Shown piece after piece: positions 25,814 through 35,042 of a stretch of 64,000 nt of DNA. Every line of letters begins with the position of its first letter. The first letter of the stretch is position 1. The translations under genes were made by a program, and so were the position numbers. The notes beneath the pieces are model-generated. The model had not been told where the DNA came from and searched no databases. It saw only the letters and a list, made by a program, of their open reading frames with translations. Source of the DNA: Hymenobacter lucidus (lineage in GTDB: Bacteria > Bacteroidota > Bacteroidia > Cytophagales > Hymenobacteraceae); NCBI RefSeq assembly GCF_020447265.1, contig NZ_JAJADR010000003.1, positions 1-64,000 of the forward strand, given 5' to 3'.

Positions 25814-27220
25814 ATGGCCTCTCCCCTTACCTCCGCTTCGGCTCCCGCTACCAGCACCGCCCCGGCCCGCTCCTACGTGGGCCCGATGCTGCTGATGACC
25901 ACCCTGTTCTTCCTGTTCGGGGCCGTCACCAACTTCAACGACGTGCTGATGCCCTACCTCAAGGACGTGTGCCAGCTCACCGATCTGCAGTCGTCGTTGG
26001 TGCAGTCGGCTTTCTTCGGGGCCTACTTTCTGATGTCGTTGCCGGCGGGCCGGGTGCTGGAAAAAATCGGGTTTAAGCGCGGTATCGTGCTGGGGTTACT
26101 GGTTATGGCCTTCGGGGCGCTGCTGTTTGTGCCAGCGGCCAACTCCCGCACCTTCGGTCTGTTTTTGCTGGCGCTGAGCCTGTTGGGGGCGGGCGTGACG
26201 CTGCTGCAAGTGGCGGCCAACCCCTACGTATCGGTGCTGGGGCCGGCCCGCACGGCGGCCAGCCGGGTGAGCATCGTGGGCGTGGCCAACGGGCTGGGCG
26301 GCACCATTTCGCCCCTCATCGGCGGCCTGATTCTGTTCGGCGGCTCGGCCGTGCTCAAGGCCCAACTGGCGGCCCTGCCCCTGGAGCAGCGCCTCACTCA
26401 GGAAGCAACCTTGGTAAAGCCGCTCTACCTGGGCCTGGCGCTGTTTCTGGCGCTGCTGGCGGTACTGTTTTTCCTGGTGCGCCTGCCCGAAATTGAAAGC
26501 ATTCCGGCTGAGGAAGAAGCCGCGCTGGCTGCCGAAGCCGGCACCGCCGGCCGCCGCTCGGCCCTCGACTACACGCATCTGGTGCTCGGCATCGGGGCCA
26601 TTTTCATGTACGTGGGCGTCGAAGTAGGCCTGGGCTCGTTTCTCATCCGCTACGGTGAAAGCCAGAATATCAGTCAGCTCAGCGGCTTCACCCAGCAGCT
26701 GGTGCGGGGCCTGAGCGTGGCTACCGGCTGGGCCGGCGCCCTGTTTGGCCACGCCCCCGAGCCCATCGACACCAACACGGGCTTTACCAAGGCCGTGGGC
26801 GCGGTGCTGGTATCGTCCTACTGGTTTGGGCTGATGGTGGGCCGCATCATCGGCATTCCGCTGCTCAGCCGCTTCAATGCCCGCAAGCTGTTGGTGGGCG
26901 TGTGCGCGGCCGGCACCTTGTTCGTGCTGGCCTCCATCTTCAACCACGGCGAAACGGCCCTCTGGCTGGTGGTACTCTGCGGCTTGTGCAACTCCATTAT
27001 CTGGCCCGTGGTGTTTCCGCTGGCTATTACCGGCCTGGGTAAGTTCACTAAGCAGGGCTCGTCTTACCTGATTATGGCCATTGTGGGTGGGGCCATCATT
27101 CCACCGCTTATGGGCTGGGTGGCTACCAACGGCGGCGGCCTGCGGGTGGCGTTTATCCTGCCGGCGCTGTGCTACGCCTATTTGCTGTTTTACAGCCTGC
27201 GTGGCTACCGGGTGCGGTAG
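25814..27220 (+). CDS. Sugar MFS transporter, FucP/GluP family
   Basis: A 468-residue permease with 12 predicted membrane segments. The motifs FFLFGAVTNFNDVLMPYLKD, MSLPAGRVLEKIGFKRGI and LLQVAANPYVSVLGP belong to the FucP/GluP branch of H+-sugar symporters (glucose, galactose, fucose). The long loop between helices 8 and 9 and the NGLGGTISPLIGG motif also fit. Substrate is not decidable from sequence. No catabolic genes are adjacent. Confidence 0.92.
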   Translation: MASPLTSASAPATSTAPARSYVGPMLLMTTLFFLFGAVTNFNDVLMPYLKDVCQLTDLQSSLVQSAFFGAYFLMSLPAGRVLEKIGFKRGIVLGLLVMAFGALLFVPAANSRTFGLFLLALSLLGAGVTLLQVAANPYVSVLGPARTAASRVSIVGVANGLGGTISPLIGGLILFGGSAVLKAQLAALPLEQRLTQEATLVKPLYLGLALFLALLAVLFFLVRLPEIESIPAEEEAALAAEAGTAGRRSALDYTHLVLGIGAIFMYVGVEVGLGSFLIRYGESQNISQLSGFTQQLVRGLSVATGWAGALFGHAPEPIDTNTGFTKAVGAVLVSSYWFGLMVGRIIGIPLLSRFNARKLLVGVCAAGTLFVLASIFNHGETALWLVVLCGLCNSIIWPVVFPLAITGLGKFTKQGSSYLIMAIVGGAIIPPLMGWVATNGGGLRVAFILPALCYAYLLFYSLRGYRVR

Positions 27221-27243
27221 AGCGGTCTGACTTTCTTCACTCC

Positions 27244-27276
27244 AAAGCCCACTGGTTCAGCCAGTGGGCTTTTTCT
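27244..27276 (+). terminator. Terminator of the sugar transporter gene
   Basis: 12-bp perfect stem (27244-27255 with 27261-27272), 5-base loop, then a T run. Confidence 0.8.
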
Positions 27277-27345
27277 TTTCGGGCGAAGTATACCACCTTC
27301 TGCTTGTGCAAACCGGCGCCACCACGCCCACAACAGGCAAACATC

Positions 27346-27353
27346 TAACTTTG
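27346..27353 (+). promoter_or_regulatory. Putative -7 element of the murB promoter
   Basis: TAACTTTG matches TAnnTTTG exactly, 28 bases before the murB ATG. The -33 region at the ideal distance lacks TTG. Confidence 0.45.
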
Positions 27354-27381
27354 CTGCTTCACGCATTTCTTCTGCTTTCCT

Positions 27382-28416
27382 ATGGCTTCGGCTCCCGCTC
27401 TCGAACACAACGTCTCGCTGCTGCCCTACAACACCTTCGGCATCGACTCAAAGGCCCGCCTTTTCGCCCGCTTCCGCTCGGTGGAGGAGCTGCGGGCCCT
27501 GCTGGCGCTGCCCGAAGTGCAGCACACCGAAAAGCTGGTGCTCGGCGGCGGCTCCAACCTGCTCTTCACCCAGGATTTCGACGGCGTGGTGCTCAAAAAC
27601 GAAATAACCGGCCTCCAAATCATTGCCCAGGATGAAGCCCAGGATACGGCTTTGGTGCGGGCCGGAGCCGGCGAGTCGTGGCACGGAATGGTGAGCTACG
27701 CTTTGAGCCAGAACCTGAGCGGCATCGAGAATCTGTCGTTGATTCCGGGCACGGTGGGGGCCGCGCCGCTGCAAAACATCGGGGCTTACGGGGCCGAACT
27801 GAAAGACACCTTCGACCACCTCGAAGCCGTGGAAATAAGCACCGGGCAGCTGCGCACCTTTACCCACGAGCAGTGCGGCTTCGGCTACCGCGAAAGTGTG
27901 TTCAAGGGCCCCCTGCGCAACCAGTACATCGTCACGGGCGTGGTACTGCGGCTGCGGCGCACCCACCAAGTCAACGTCAGCTACGGGGCTATTAGCACCA
28001 CACTGGCCGATATGGGCATCGAAACCGAGCCCACGCCCCACGACGTGAGCGAGGCCGTCATCCAGATCCGGCGTAGCAAGCTCCCTGACCCGGCCCAGAT
28101 CGGCAACGCGGGCAGCTTCTTCAAAAACCCGGAAATATCCCAAACCCGCTACGACGAGCTCAAGGCCCGCTACGCCGATCTGCCCGGCTACCCGGTGCCC
28201 GGCGGCGTGAAGGTGCCCGCCGCCTGGCTCATCGAGCAGTGCGGCTGGAAAGGCCGCCGCTTCGGGGCCCACGGCGTACACGACCGACAGGCCCTGGTGC
28301 TGGTAAACCACGGTGGGGCGCAGGGCAGCGCCATCCGCGACCTGGCCCACGAAATTATTGCCTCGGTGCGGGAGAAATTCGGCATTGAGCTGCACCCCGA
28401 GGTTAACATTTTGTGA
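27382..28416 (+). CDS. murB: UDP-N-acetylmuramate dehydrogenase MurB
   Basis: A 344-residue FAD enzyme that reduces UDP-GlcNAc-enolpyruvate to UDP-MurNAc in peptidoglycan synthesis. The FAD-binding loop VLGGGSNLLF is at about 53-62, GIPGTVG-like SLIPGTVGAAPLQNIGAYG at 115-135, a Tyr/Arg region GYRESVFK, the catalytic Ser in GNAGSFFKNP, and the C-terminal HPEVNIL. Lacking nothing of type I MurB, as in E. coli. It is not in a mur cluster here. Confidence 0.97.
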   Translation: MASAPALEHNVSLLPYNTFGIDSKARLFARFRSVEELRALLALPEVQHTEKLVLGGGSNLLFTQDFDGVVLKNEITGLQIIAQDEAQDTALVRAGAGESWHGMVSYALSQNLSGIENLSLIPGTVGAAPLQNIGAYGAELKDTFDHLEAVEISTGQLRTFTHEQCGFGYRESVFKGPLRNQYIVTGVVLRLRRTHQVNVSYGAISTTLADMGIETEPTPHDVSEAVIQIRRSKLPDPAQIGNAGSFFKNPEISQTRYDELKARYADLPGYPVPGGVKVPAAWLIEQCGWKGRRFGAHGVHDRQALVLVNHGGAQGSAIRDLAHEIIASVREKFGIELHPEVNIL

Positions 28417-28564
28417 GACTGCCTTTCTTTTTCCGCATTCCTGACGAGTTAGCTCAGTCAGACCGGCTTTTTATGCGAAATCCGTAATGCAATTAGGCTG
28501 GAAATAAGCATATTTGTGTTTTACAAGCTGGCCTGATTCTCACCACCTGTTGCTTTTTAGCCTG

Positions 28565-29551
28565 ATGAAAACCGTTACTCTTCTCGCGCTGCTCGTTGGC
28601 GGCGCAACCGCTGCTTATGCCCAGGCACCGGCCACAATTTCGGCGGCCCGCACGGCCGGCCCGGGTGCTACCGTTGTTATTCGGGGCACGGTGAACAATG
28701 GCCCCGAGCTGGGCGGCCTGCGCTACGTGCAGGATAAGGACGCAGGCTTGGCCGCCTATTCGCTGAATGCGGCCGGCTTCTCTTCTTTGGTGCTAGGCGA
28801 CAGTGTAGAGCTACGCGGTACGCTGAAAAACTACAACGGCCTGCTGGAAATGGACCCGATTTCCTCGGTGAAGGTGCTGGCCAAAAACCGCCGCCTGAGT
28901 ATCGTGGAGGTGCCGGCCGCCGAGCTGGCCAAGGTGTTTGCCGAAACCTACGAGGGCCGGCTGGTCAAGATCAAGAATGCCTCGACCATCACGACCCTGA
29001 ACGGCTCGGCCCTAACGGCCATGAACGCCAACAGCAACTACCTAATTAATGGGCAGAAAGGCGCCCAGATCCGCATTAACTCCGCTTCCAACGGCGACAA
29101 CGGCCTGGTGGGCAAAGCCGTACCAACCGGCGAATTCGACCTGGTGGGTGTTGTCAGCCAATTTGCCCCCACCGGCACCGGCGGCTACCAGATTCTGCCC
29201 CGCCTCTACACCGACCTGATCCTGGGCGGCGGCCTGCCCAACGTAATGGGGGAGCCCGTGCCCACGGAAATGAGCCGCACCGGCTTCACGGTGAACTTCC
29301 AGACCCAGAACCCCGGCGACACGAAGGTGGAGTATGGCAAAACCTCGGCCCTGGGCACGGTAGTGGCCAACGCCACGCCTACCACCAAGCACAACATTGC
29401 CCTGACCGACCTGCAGCCCGGCACGGTATACTACGTGAAAGTATCGTCGACCAACGCCATCGGCACCTCCTCGTCGCCGGCCGTGCCCATGATTACGGAC
29501 ACCAAGAAACGCTCGGCCCCCCGCGCCCGCAGCACCGACGGCGCTGAATAG
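28565..29551 (+). CDS. Secreted OB-fold-like / fibronectin-III protein (short paralog)
   Basis: A 328-residue secreted protein: Sec signal (MKTVTLLALLVGGATAAYA), an OB-fold-like domain (RTAGPGATVVIRGTVNNG to about 225) of the sort found in extracellular nucleases, and an FN3 domain (about 235-315). The sequence follows the first 310 residues of the next gene closely, including GGLRYVQDKDAGLAAYS and LKNYNGLLEMDP. It stops just where the paralog enters its PLD domains, with an Arg/Lys-rich end, and has no T9SS sorting domain. It is therefore either a truncated copy or a separate binding protein. ATG 28565 gives the signal peptide. Confidence 0.8.
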   Translation: MKTVTLLALLVGGATAAYAQAPATISAARTAGPGATVVIRGTVNNGPELGGLRYVQDKDAGLAAYSLNAAGFSSLVLGDSVELRGTLKNYNGLLEMDPISSVKVLAKNRRLSIVEVPAAELAKVFAETYEGRLVKIKNASTITTLNGSALTAMNANSNYLINGQKGAQIRINSASNGDNGLVGKAVPTGEFDLVGVVSQFAPTGTGGYQILPRLYTDLILGGGLPNVMGEPVPTEMSRTGFTVNFQTQNPGDTKVEYGKTSALGTVVANATPTTKHNIALTDLQPGTVYYVKVSSTNAIGTSSSPAVPMITDTKKRSAPRARSTDGAE

Positions 29552-29689
29552 TCGGCCCGACGGAACTACCCTCACCGCGTGTTGCTTAGCCAGTAATCTG
29601 GCCGGCTAGCTAGCTGGCAGTCACCTGCTTGCCAGGACCCACCCATTTTCCTGCTGCCCGTTTTTTCTATTGCCTCCTACCCACATTTC

Positions 29690-31978
29690 ATGAAAAAATT
29701 TACTCTTTTGGCCCTACTTGCTCTCGGGGCAGGTGTGCGGCCGGCATTCGCTCAAACCGTGGAAACCATTGCCTCGGCCCGGACCAAAGGTGTGGGCGCC
29801 ACGGTAGCCGTGCGCGGCACCGTGTCCAACGGCGCGGAGCTGGGTGCCATTCGCTATTTGCAGGATAAGGAAGCCGGCCTGGCCGCCTACTCCACCACGG
29901 CCGCTTTCGGCGCCCTCGTGGTCGGCGACAGTGTGGAGGTGCGCGGTACGCTGAAGAATTTCAACGGCATCCTAGAAATGGACCCCGTGACGTCGATAAC
30001 GGTGCTGGGGCAGAACCGGCCGTTGAGCGTAGTGGAAGTGAGCGTAGCGCAGGCGGCCTCGCTCTACGCCGAGGCCTACGAAGGCCGGCTGGTGCGCATC
30101 AACGACAACACCAGCGTGACTACCGCTACCGGCACCGCCGTAAGCGTATTTACGGGCAACACCAACTACCTGCTCAACGGCCAAGCTACGCTGGTTATGC
30201 GGCCCAATACGGCCTCTACTGGCGCCGCCGGCATTGTGGGCAAGCCCGCTCCTACCGGTCCGTTCGATATGATTGGCATCATGAGCCAGTTTTCCACGAC
30301 CGGCACCGGCGGCTACCAGCTGCTGCCCCGTCTCTACGCCGACTTCGTGCTGGAAGGCCCCAAGATTCTGAATGGCCCCACGCCTTCGGCCCTTGGCCGC
30401 AACAGCTTCACGGTAAACTTCGGAACCCAGTTTGCCGGCGACACGAAAGTAGAGTACGGCACCACGCCGGCCCTGGGCACGGTGCTGACCAACGCCGCCG
30501 CTACGACTACTCACCAACAGACCATTACGGGTCTGCAGCCTGCCACGGTGTACTACGTGCGGGTGTCGTCAACGAATGTGAACGGTACTTCCAATAGCGG
30601 AATCGTACCCATGATTACGGTTTCGAACTCGACTGGTAAGATCCGGAACTACTTCAACAGCTCCGTAACGACTAGCCTGGCCCTGCCCGGCAACGCGGCC
30701 GTGTACCTCAACAACACGGTGCCCGATACGCTGGCCCGCTACATTGACCGCGCCGCGGAAACCATCGACGTGGCCATCTACAACTGGGACAACCAGACTA
30801 TTGCTGATGCCCTAAACCGGGCTCAGGCCCGGGGTGTGAAAGTGCGCCTGGTATACGAAGCCACCAATGCCAACCGCAGCCTACCCCTGCTGAACGCCGC
30901 TATTCCGCGCACCGGCCGCGACTCCGACAGCGACGCCAGCAACCGGGGTATAATGCACAATAAATTCGTGGTTATCGACGCCAACAGCACCAACCCGAAC
31001 CGCCCTTGGGTATGGACCGGCTCGACCAACTGGACGCCCGCGCAGCTGTTTACAGACCGCAACAACGTAATTGCCATGCAGGACCAGAGCCTGGCCCGCA
31101 CGTACACGATGGAGTTTGAGGAAATCTGGGGCTCGTCGACGATGACGCCCGGCACGGTGCTATTCGGCAACCGCAAAACGGACAACACCCCGCACTTCTT
31201 CCTCATCGGCGGCTCGCGCGTAGAGTCGTGGTTCAGCCCCACCGACAACGTAAACGCCCGCCTGCTGGAAACCATCCGCACGGCCGACAACGACCTGCAC
31301 GTAGCCACGATGCTCATCACGCTAAGTGAAATCGGCCAGACGATTCGGGACCAGGTGCAGCTGCGCAACATTGCCGGCTGCTCGGAAGCCCTGCTCAACG
31401 ACACCTCCAACACCGGCACCGGCGCTATCTTCCGCACCATCAAAACGGCCGTCGGCAACCGAATCATGGTGAAAAACACCAGCGGCATTATGCACCACAA
31501 AACCCTGATTGTAGATGCCGGCGCGTCGCAGTCGGACCCGACGGTATTCGTGGGCTCGCACAATTGGAGCCTTTCGGCCAACACCACCAACGACGAAAAC
31601 ACGCTCATCGTCCACGACCCGCTCGTAACCAACCGCTACTACCAGGAGTTTGCCAGCCGCATTGCCGAGCAAAACCGCGGCGTAGTGGTGTGTAACCTGG
31701 TGCTGTCTAACAGAACGGCCACGGTACAGCAGTCCTCGGTGCAGGTGTATCCCAACCCGACCACCGGCAAGTTTAAGCTGCGCGTGGAAGCCAGCAAGGC
31801 CCGCACGGCCGCCATCACCCTGCGCGACGTAACCGGCCGCGTGGTACTAAGCCAAACCCAGCCAATCGGTGCGGGTGAGGAAGTGAATGTGGATGCCTCT
31901 AGCCTCGGGGCCGGCCTCTACATGGTCCAGATTGTAACTCCCGAATCGACGCAGGTAAGCCGCGTGGTGGTGGAGTAA
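29690..31978 (+). CDS. Secreted OB/FN3/phospholipase-D-like protein with T9SS sorting domain
   Basis: A 762-residue secreted protein. Order: Sec signal, OB-fold-like domain (25-230), FN3 (235-310), two PLD-like half-sites (HNK at about 423-425 followed by TGSTNW, and HHK at about 602-604 followed by GSHNW), and a C-terminal T9SS type A domain (about 685-762, with VYPNPTTGKF and VTGRVV). PLD enzymes act as phosphodiesterases on phospholipids or nucleic acids; the OB domain favours an extracellular nuclease, but this is inference. Both HxK motifs lack part of the classical HKD, as in Nuc-like members. Tandem with its short paralog. Confidence 0.88.
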   Translation: MKKFTLLALLALGAGVRPAFAQTVETIASARTKGVGATVAVRGTVSNGAELGAIRYLQDKEAGLAAYSTTAAFGALVVGDSVEVRGTLKNFNGILEMDPVTSITVLGQNRPLSVVEVSVAQAASLYAEAYEGRLVRINDNTSVTTATGTAVSVFTGNTNYLLNGQATLVMRPNTASTGAAGIVGKPAPTGPFDMIGIMSQFSTTGTGGYQLLPRLYADFVLEGPKILNGPTPSALGRNSFTVNFGTQFAGDTKVEYGTTPALGTVLTNAAATTTHQQTITGLQPATVYYVRVSSTNVNGTSNSGIVPMITVSNSTGKIRNYFNSSVTTSLALPGNAAVYLNNTVPDTLARYIDRAAETIDVAIYNWDNQTIADALNRAQARGVKVRLVYEATNANRSLPLLNAAIPRTGRDSDSDASNRGIMHNKFVVIDANSTNPNRPWVWTGSTNWTPAQLFTDRNNVIAMQDQSLARTYTMEFEEIWGSSTMTPGTVLFGNRKTDNTPHFFLIGGSRVESWFSPTDNVNARLLETIRTADNDLHVATMLITLSEIGQTIRDQVQLRNIAGCSEALLNDTSNTGTGAIFRTIKTAVGNRIMVKNTSGIMHHKTLIVDAGASQSDPTVFVGSHNWSLSANTTNDENTLIVHDPLVTNRYYQEFASRIAEQNRGVVVCNLVLSNRTATVQQSSVQVYPNPTTGKFKLRVEASKARTAAITLRDVTGRVVLSQTQPIGAGEEVNVDASSLGAGLYMVQIVTPESTQVSRVVVE

Positions 31979-32000
31979 TCCTCACAGCAGCTAACCCCCC

Positions 32001-32038
32001 AAAAAAAGCGACTCCCGGAATCGGGAGCCGCTTTTTTT
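32001..32038 (+). terminator. Strong terminator of the PLD/T9SS gene
   Basis: 16-bp stem with one mismatch, starting in an A run (32001) and ending in a T run (to 32038). Convergent with the following minus-strand genes, so it may act both ways. Confidence 0.85.
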
Positions 32039-32054
32039 GGGTTATACCTAGCAA

Positions 32055-32531
32055 TTAGGTGAGCGAAGTAAGCTGAAAGCTGCGCTCCAAATCCCGCTTC
32101 AGCAACCCGGTAGATGCCCGATGCAGCACCCACAGTGAACCGCTGCCCAGCGCCCAGAAAACGAAGCTGAAGCCGAGATGCAGCCAGTGTGTTTTCCCCA
32201 GATCCATGAAACCGGCCAAGGCTGCTACCAGCGTAATTCCCCAGAACAAGGGCTGCAGCGAAGGGGCCGCATACACGGTTAGCATCACTGGCACTCCGGT
32301 GGCGGCGGCCCCGATTTCGAGCGTAGCCCGCTGCTTTCCGGAAAAGCGCAGTCCTCCCAGCGCCACCAACGGGGCCACTTCGAGCACCACTGCCGACTGC
32401 CAGTTGGCCGAATACGCGTGCGGATGCAGCGGCCCACCCTGCCGGGCGATAAACTCATCGGCCGAAGCACGCAGGGCCTCGGCCGACAGGTTGCTCTGGT
32501 AAGCAAAATGCTGGGGCTGGCTGACAAACAT
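32055..32531 (-). CDS. Hypothetical membrane protein downstream of mutS2
   Basis: A 158-residue protein with an N-terminal soluble part and four hydrophobic stretches (VAPLVALGGL, VPVMLTVYAA, FWGITLVAALAGF, LHLGFSFVFWALGSGSLWVL). No family recognised. It starts only 3 bases after the mutS2 stop, so it is co-transcribed with mutS2, though nothing links its function to it. Confidence 0.65.
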   Translation of the reverse strand: MFVSQPQHFAYQSNLSAEALRASADEFIARQGGPLHPHAYSANWQSAVVLEVAPLVALGGLRFSGKQRATLEIGAAATGVPVMLTVYAAPSLQPLFWGITLVAALAGFMDLGKTHWLHLGFSFVFWALGSGSLWVLHRASTGLLKRDLERSFQLTSLT

Positions 32532-32534
32532 CGG

Positions 32535-34958
32535 CTACTTCAGCACGGCTACCGTGGCCCCGTCGCCGCCCCGGTCGGCGTGCTCGTCGGCCACGCTGGC
32601 GGCGGCCCGCACCCGGTGCAGGTAGTCGCGCACCACCTGGCGGAGCACGCCGTTGCCGCGGCCATGCAGGAACTTGATTTCGGGAATACCCAGCATCACC
32701 GCATCATCCACGAAGGCCATTACCTTTTGCAGGGCATCTTCGGCCCGCTCCCCCCGCAGGTCGAGCACAGGGCTAAAGTTAGCCATGCGCCCGGTCAGGT
32801 CCATGCCCAGGCTGGCCGACGAGCTGAAGCTGGCTTTTTCGGCCTTCTTCTCCCGCTCCCGGATTTCGGCCCGGCCCACCTTTTCCAGCTGGCTGGCTTT
32901 CACAATGGTTTTCATGCCCCCAAACAGCACCTCGGCCGTTTTGCCCTTGATGCTGATCAGCTCGCCGTAGCCATCCTGCCCGATAAGGGCCACTTTGTCG
33001 CCGGCTTTCAGCGTGGCCGCGTCGGCCAGCTCGCGGGTAGCTTTGGCCTTGGGCGGCTCAATCTGGAGCTTTTCGCGCACGAAAGTGTCGAGCTTCTGGC
33101 GGGCATCCTTGGTGCGCTCCTTATTGGCCTGCCCCACCCTGATTTCCTGGATAGTGGCCTCAATCTGCTGATTGGTGTCTTTCAGCAACAGCTTGGCCTT
33201 GGCCTTAGCGTCGCGCAGCACTTCGAGCGTCGTATCGTCGAGGTACTTCTTGAGGTCCTGGTATTCCTGGGCGGCTTTTTTCATGCGCCGCTCGGCCTTG
33301 GCGGCTTCGGCAGTGCGCAGCTCCAGGTCGGCCTTTTCCTTCTCCAGGCCTTCCAGCAGCCGGTCGTAGCGAATTTTGTCCTTACCCACGAGCTGGGTAG
33401 CCCGCTCCACGATTTGCTTGGGCAAGCCGATTTTGCGGGCAATTTCGATGGCGAAGCTGGAACCGGGCTTCCCGATTTCGAGGCGGTAGAGGGGCTGCAG
33501 CCGCTCGGGGTCGTAGCGCATGGCCCCGTTCACGATGCCGGGCGTGCGCTCGGCAAAGTTTTTCAGGTTGGTGTAGTGGGTGGTAATCACGCCGAAAGCC
33601 CGGGCCCGGTTGAGCTGGTCTAGTACGGCTTCGGCAATAGCCCCGCCCAGCACTGGCTCGGTACCGGTACCAAATTCGTCGATGAGCACCAGGCTGCGCT
33701 TGCCGGCCAGGGTCACAAACTGCTTCATACTCAGCAGGTGCGACGAGTAGGTACTCAGGTCATTTTCCAGGCTTTGCTCGTCGCCGATGTCGAGGAAAAT
33801 ATCGTCGAACACGCCGGCCTCCGAACCATCACCGGCCGGAATGAGCAGGCCGCACTGCAACATGTACTGCACCAGACCCACCGTCTTCATACTCACCGAC
33901 TTACCTCCGGCATTCGGCCCCGAAATCAGCAGCATCCGCTGGTCGGGGTTCAGCTCGATATCCAGGGGCACCACCTCGCGGGGGCTGTCCTTGAAATGCT
34001 CCTTGAAAGTGAGGTAGAGTAGCGGGTGGCGCACCTGCTTCCACTGAATCAGCGGGCGGGCGTGCAGCGTGGGCAGGGTAGCTTCGAGGCGGCCGGCCAG
34101 CAGCGCCTTGGCCCGAACGAAGTCGAGCAGGCCCAGGTACTGGTAGGCCTTGCGCAAGTCCGGAATGTGGGGCCGCAGCTGGTTGGTGAGGGCCGTCAGA
34201 ATGCGGATCAGCTCGCGCTGGTAGGCGTTTTCAAGGTCCTTGATGTCGTTGTTGAGCTCAAAAACGGCTTCCGGCTCGATAAACACCGTCTGCCCCGAGG
34301 CCGATTCATCGTGAATCAACCCCTTGACGCGGCGCTTATGCTCGGCAATGACGGGCAGCACCAGCCGGCCGCCCCGAATGGTGGGCTCGGCGTCGCCGGG
34401 CACCCAGCCCTCAGATTTGGCGTGGCGCAGGATGCCCGCAATCTGCTTGCGCAGCATACCCTGCCGGTTTATCAGCTCCTGGCGCAGCTGCGACAACAGC
34501 GGCGAGGCATTGTCGCGCACCTGGCCTTCGTCGTCCACCACCTTATCCAGGGCCGCCAGTAGGTTCCGGTCGACCTGCACGCCGATGCCCAGCAGGCGTA
34601 GCGTGGGATATAGGCTTTCCTCGGCGTGTGTGAAGAAGGTAAGCGCCTGCCGGATAGTGCGCAGCGACATTTTCACGGCGAAAAACGCCGACACGTCGAG
34701 GTAGGCGCCGGGCAGGCTGGCCCGCACCAGGTGCGGGTGCACGTCGTGATAGTGCTGGCTGGGGAAGTCGGCACCCGACTGCAGCAGGATGCGGAATTCG
34801 TCGGTTTGCAGCAGCAGCTTTTCCAGCTGGTCGTGCTTGCTTTGGAACTGCATTTTGGCCACAAACTGGCGGCCCAAGGCACTCAGGCACAAGCCTTCCA
34901 GCATCTCGCGCAACTGCGCGAAGCCGATTTTCTGCTCGAAATTATTGGGAAGAATCAA
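32535..34958 (-). CDS. mutS2: Endonuclease MutS2 with Smr domain
   Basis: An 807-residue DNA-binding ATPase. It has a MutS-type core, Walker A GPNAGGKS (near 340), a long coiled-coil region (about 510-620, rich in Glu/Lys/Leu), and a C-terminal Smr nuclease domain with LDLRGERAEDAL and HGRGNGVL. It lacks the mismatch-recognition domain I of MutS. Known members suppress homologous recombination or split collided ribosomes (B. subtilis and H. pylori work). Full length is normal. A membrane-protein gene follows after 3 bases. Confidence 0.96.
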   Translation of the reverse strand: MILPNNFEQKIGFAQLREMLEGLCLSALGRQFVAKMQFQSKHDQLEKLLLQTDEFRILLQSGADFPSQHYHDVHPHLVRASLPGAYLDVSAFFAVKMSLRTIRQALTFFTHAEESLYPTLRLLGIGVQVDRNLLAALDKVVDDEGQVRDNASPLLSQLRQELINRQGMLRKQIAGILRHAKSEGWVPGDAEPTIRGGRLVLPVIAEHKRRVKGLIHDESASGQTVFIEPEAVFELNNDIKDLENAYQRELIRILTALTNQLRPHIPDLRKAYQYLGLLDFVRAKALLAGRLEATLPTLHARPLIQWKQVRHPLLYLTFKEHFKDSPREVVPLDIELNPDQRMLLISGPNAGGKSVSMKTVGLVQYMLQCGLLIPAGDGSEAGVFDDIFLDIGDEQSLENDLSTYSSHLLSMKQFVTLAGKRSLVLIDEFGTGTEPVLGGAIAEAVLDQLNRARAFGVITTHYTNLKNFAERTPGIVNGAMRYDPERLQPLYRLEIGKPGSSFAIEIARKIGLPKQIVERATQLVGKDKIRYDRLLEGLEKEKADLELRTAEAAKAERRMKKAAQEYQDLKKYLDDTTLEVLRDAKAKAKLLLKDTNQQIEATIQEIRVGQANKERTKDARQKLDTFVREKLQIEPPKAKATRELADAATLKAGDKVALIGQDGYGELISIKGKTAEVLFGGMKTIVKASQLEKVGRAEIREREKKAEKASFSSSASLGMDLTGRMANFSPVLDLRGERAEDALQKVMAFVDDAVMLGIPEIKFLHGRGNGVLRQVVRDYLHRVRAAASVADEHADRGGDGATVAVLK

Positions 34959-35042
34959 ACTCGAAAGTAGGTAGTAGGTACTGCGGATTGGAAAGAGAAT
35001 GCTAAGGTAAACACGTTGCAGCCGGGGAAAGATTCAGCGGCG

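Noticed and set aside
29552..29689. Remnant of a PLD domain after the short OB/FN3 gene
   Set aside because: I looked for residual PLD or sorting-domain coding in the gap and saw none, so there is no sign of a simple frameshift.
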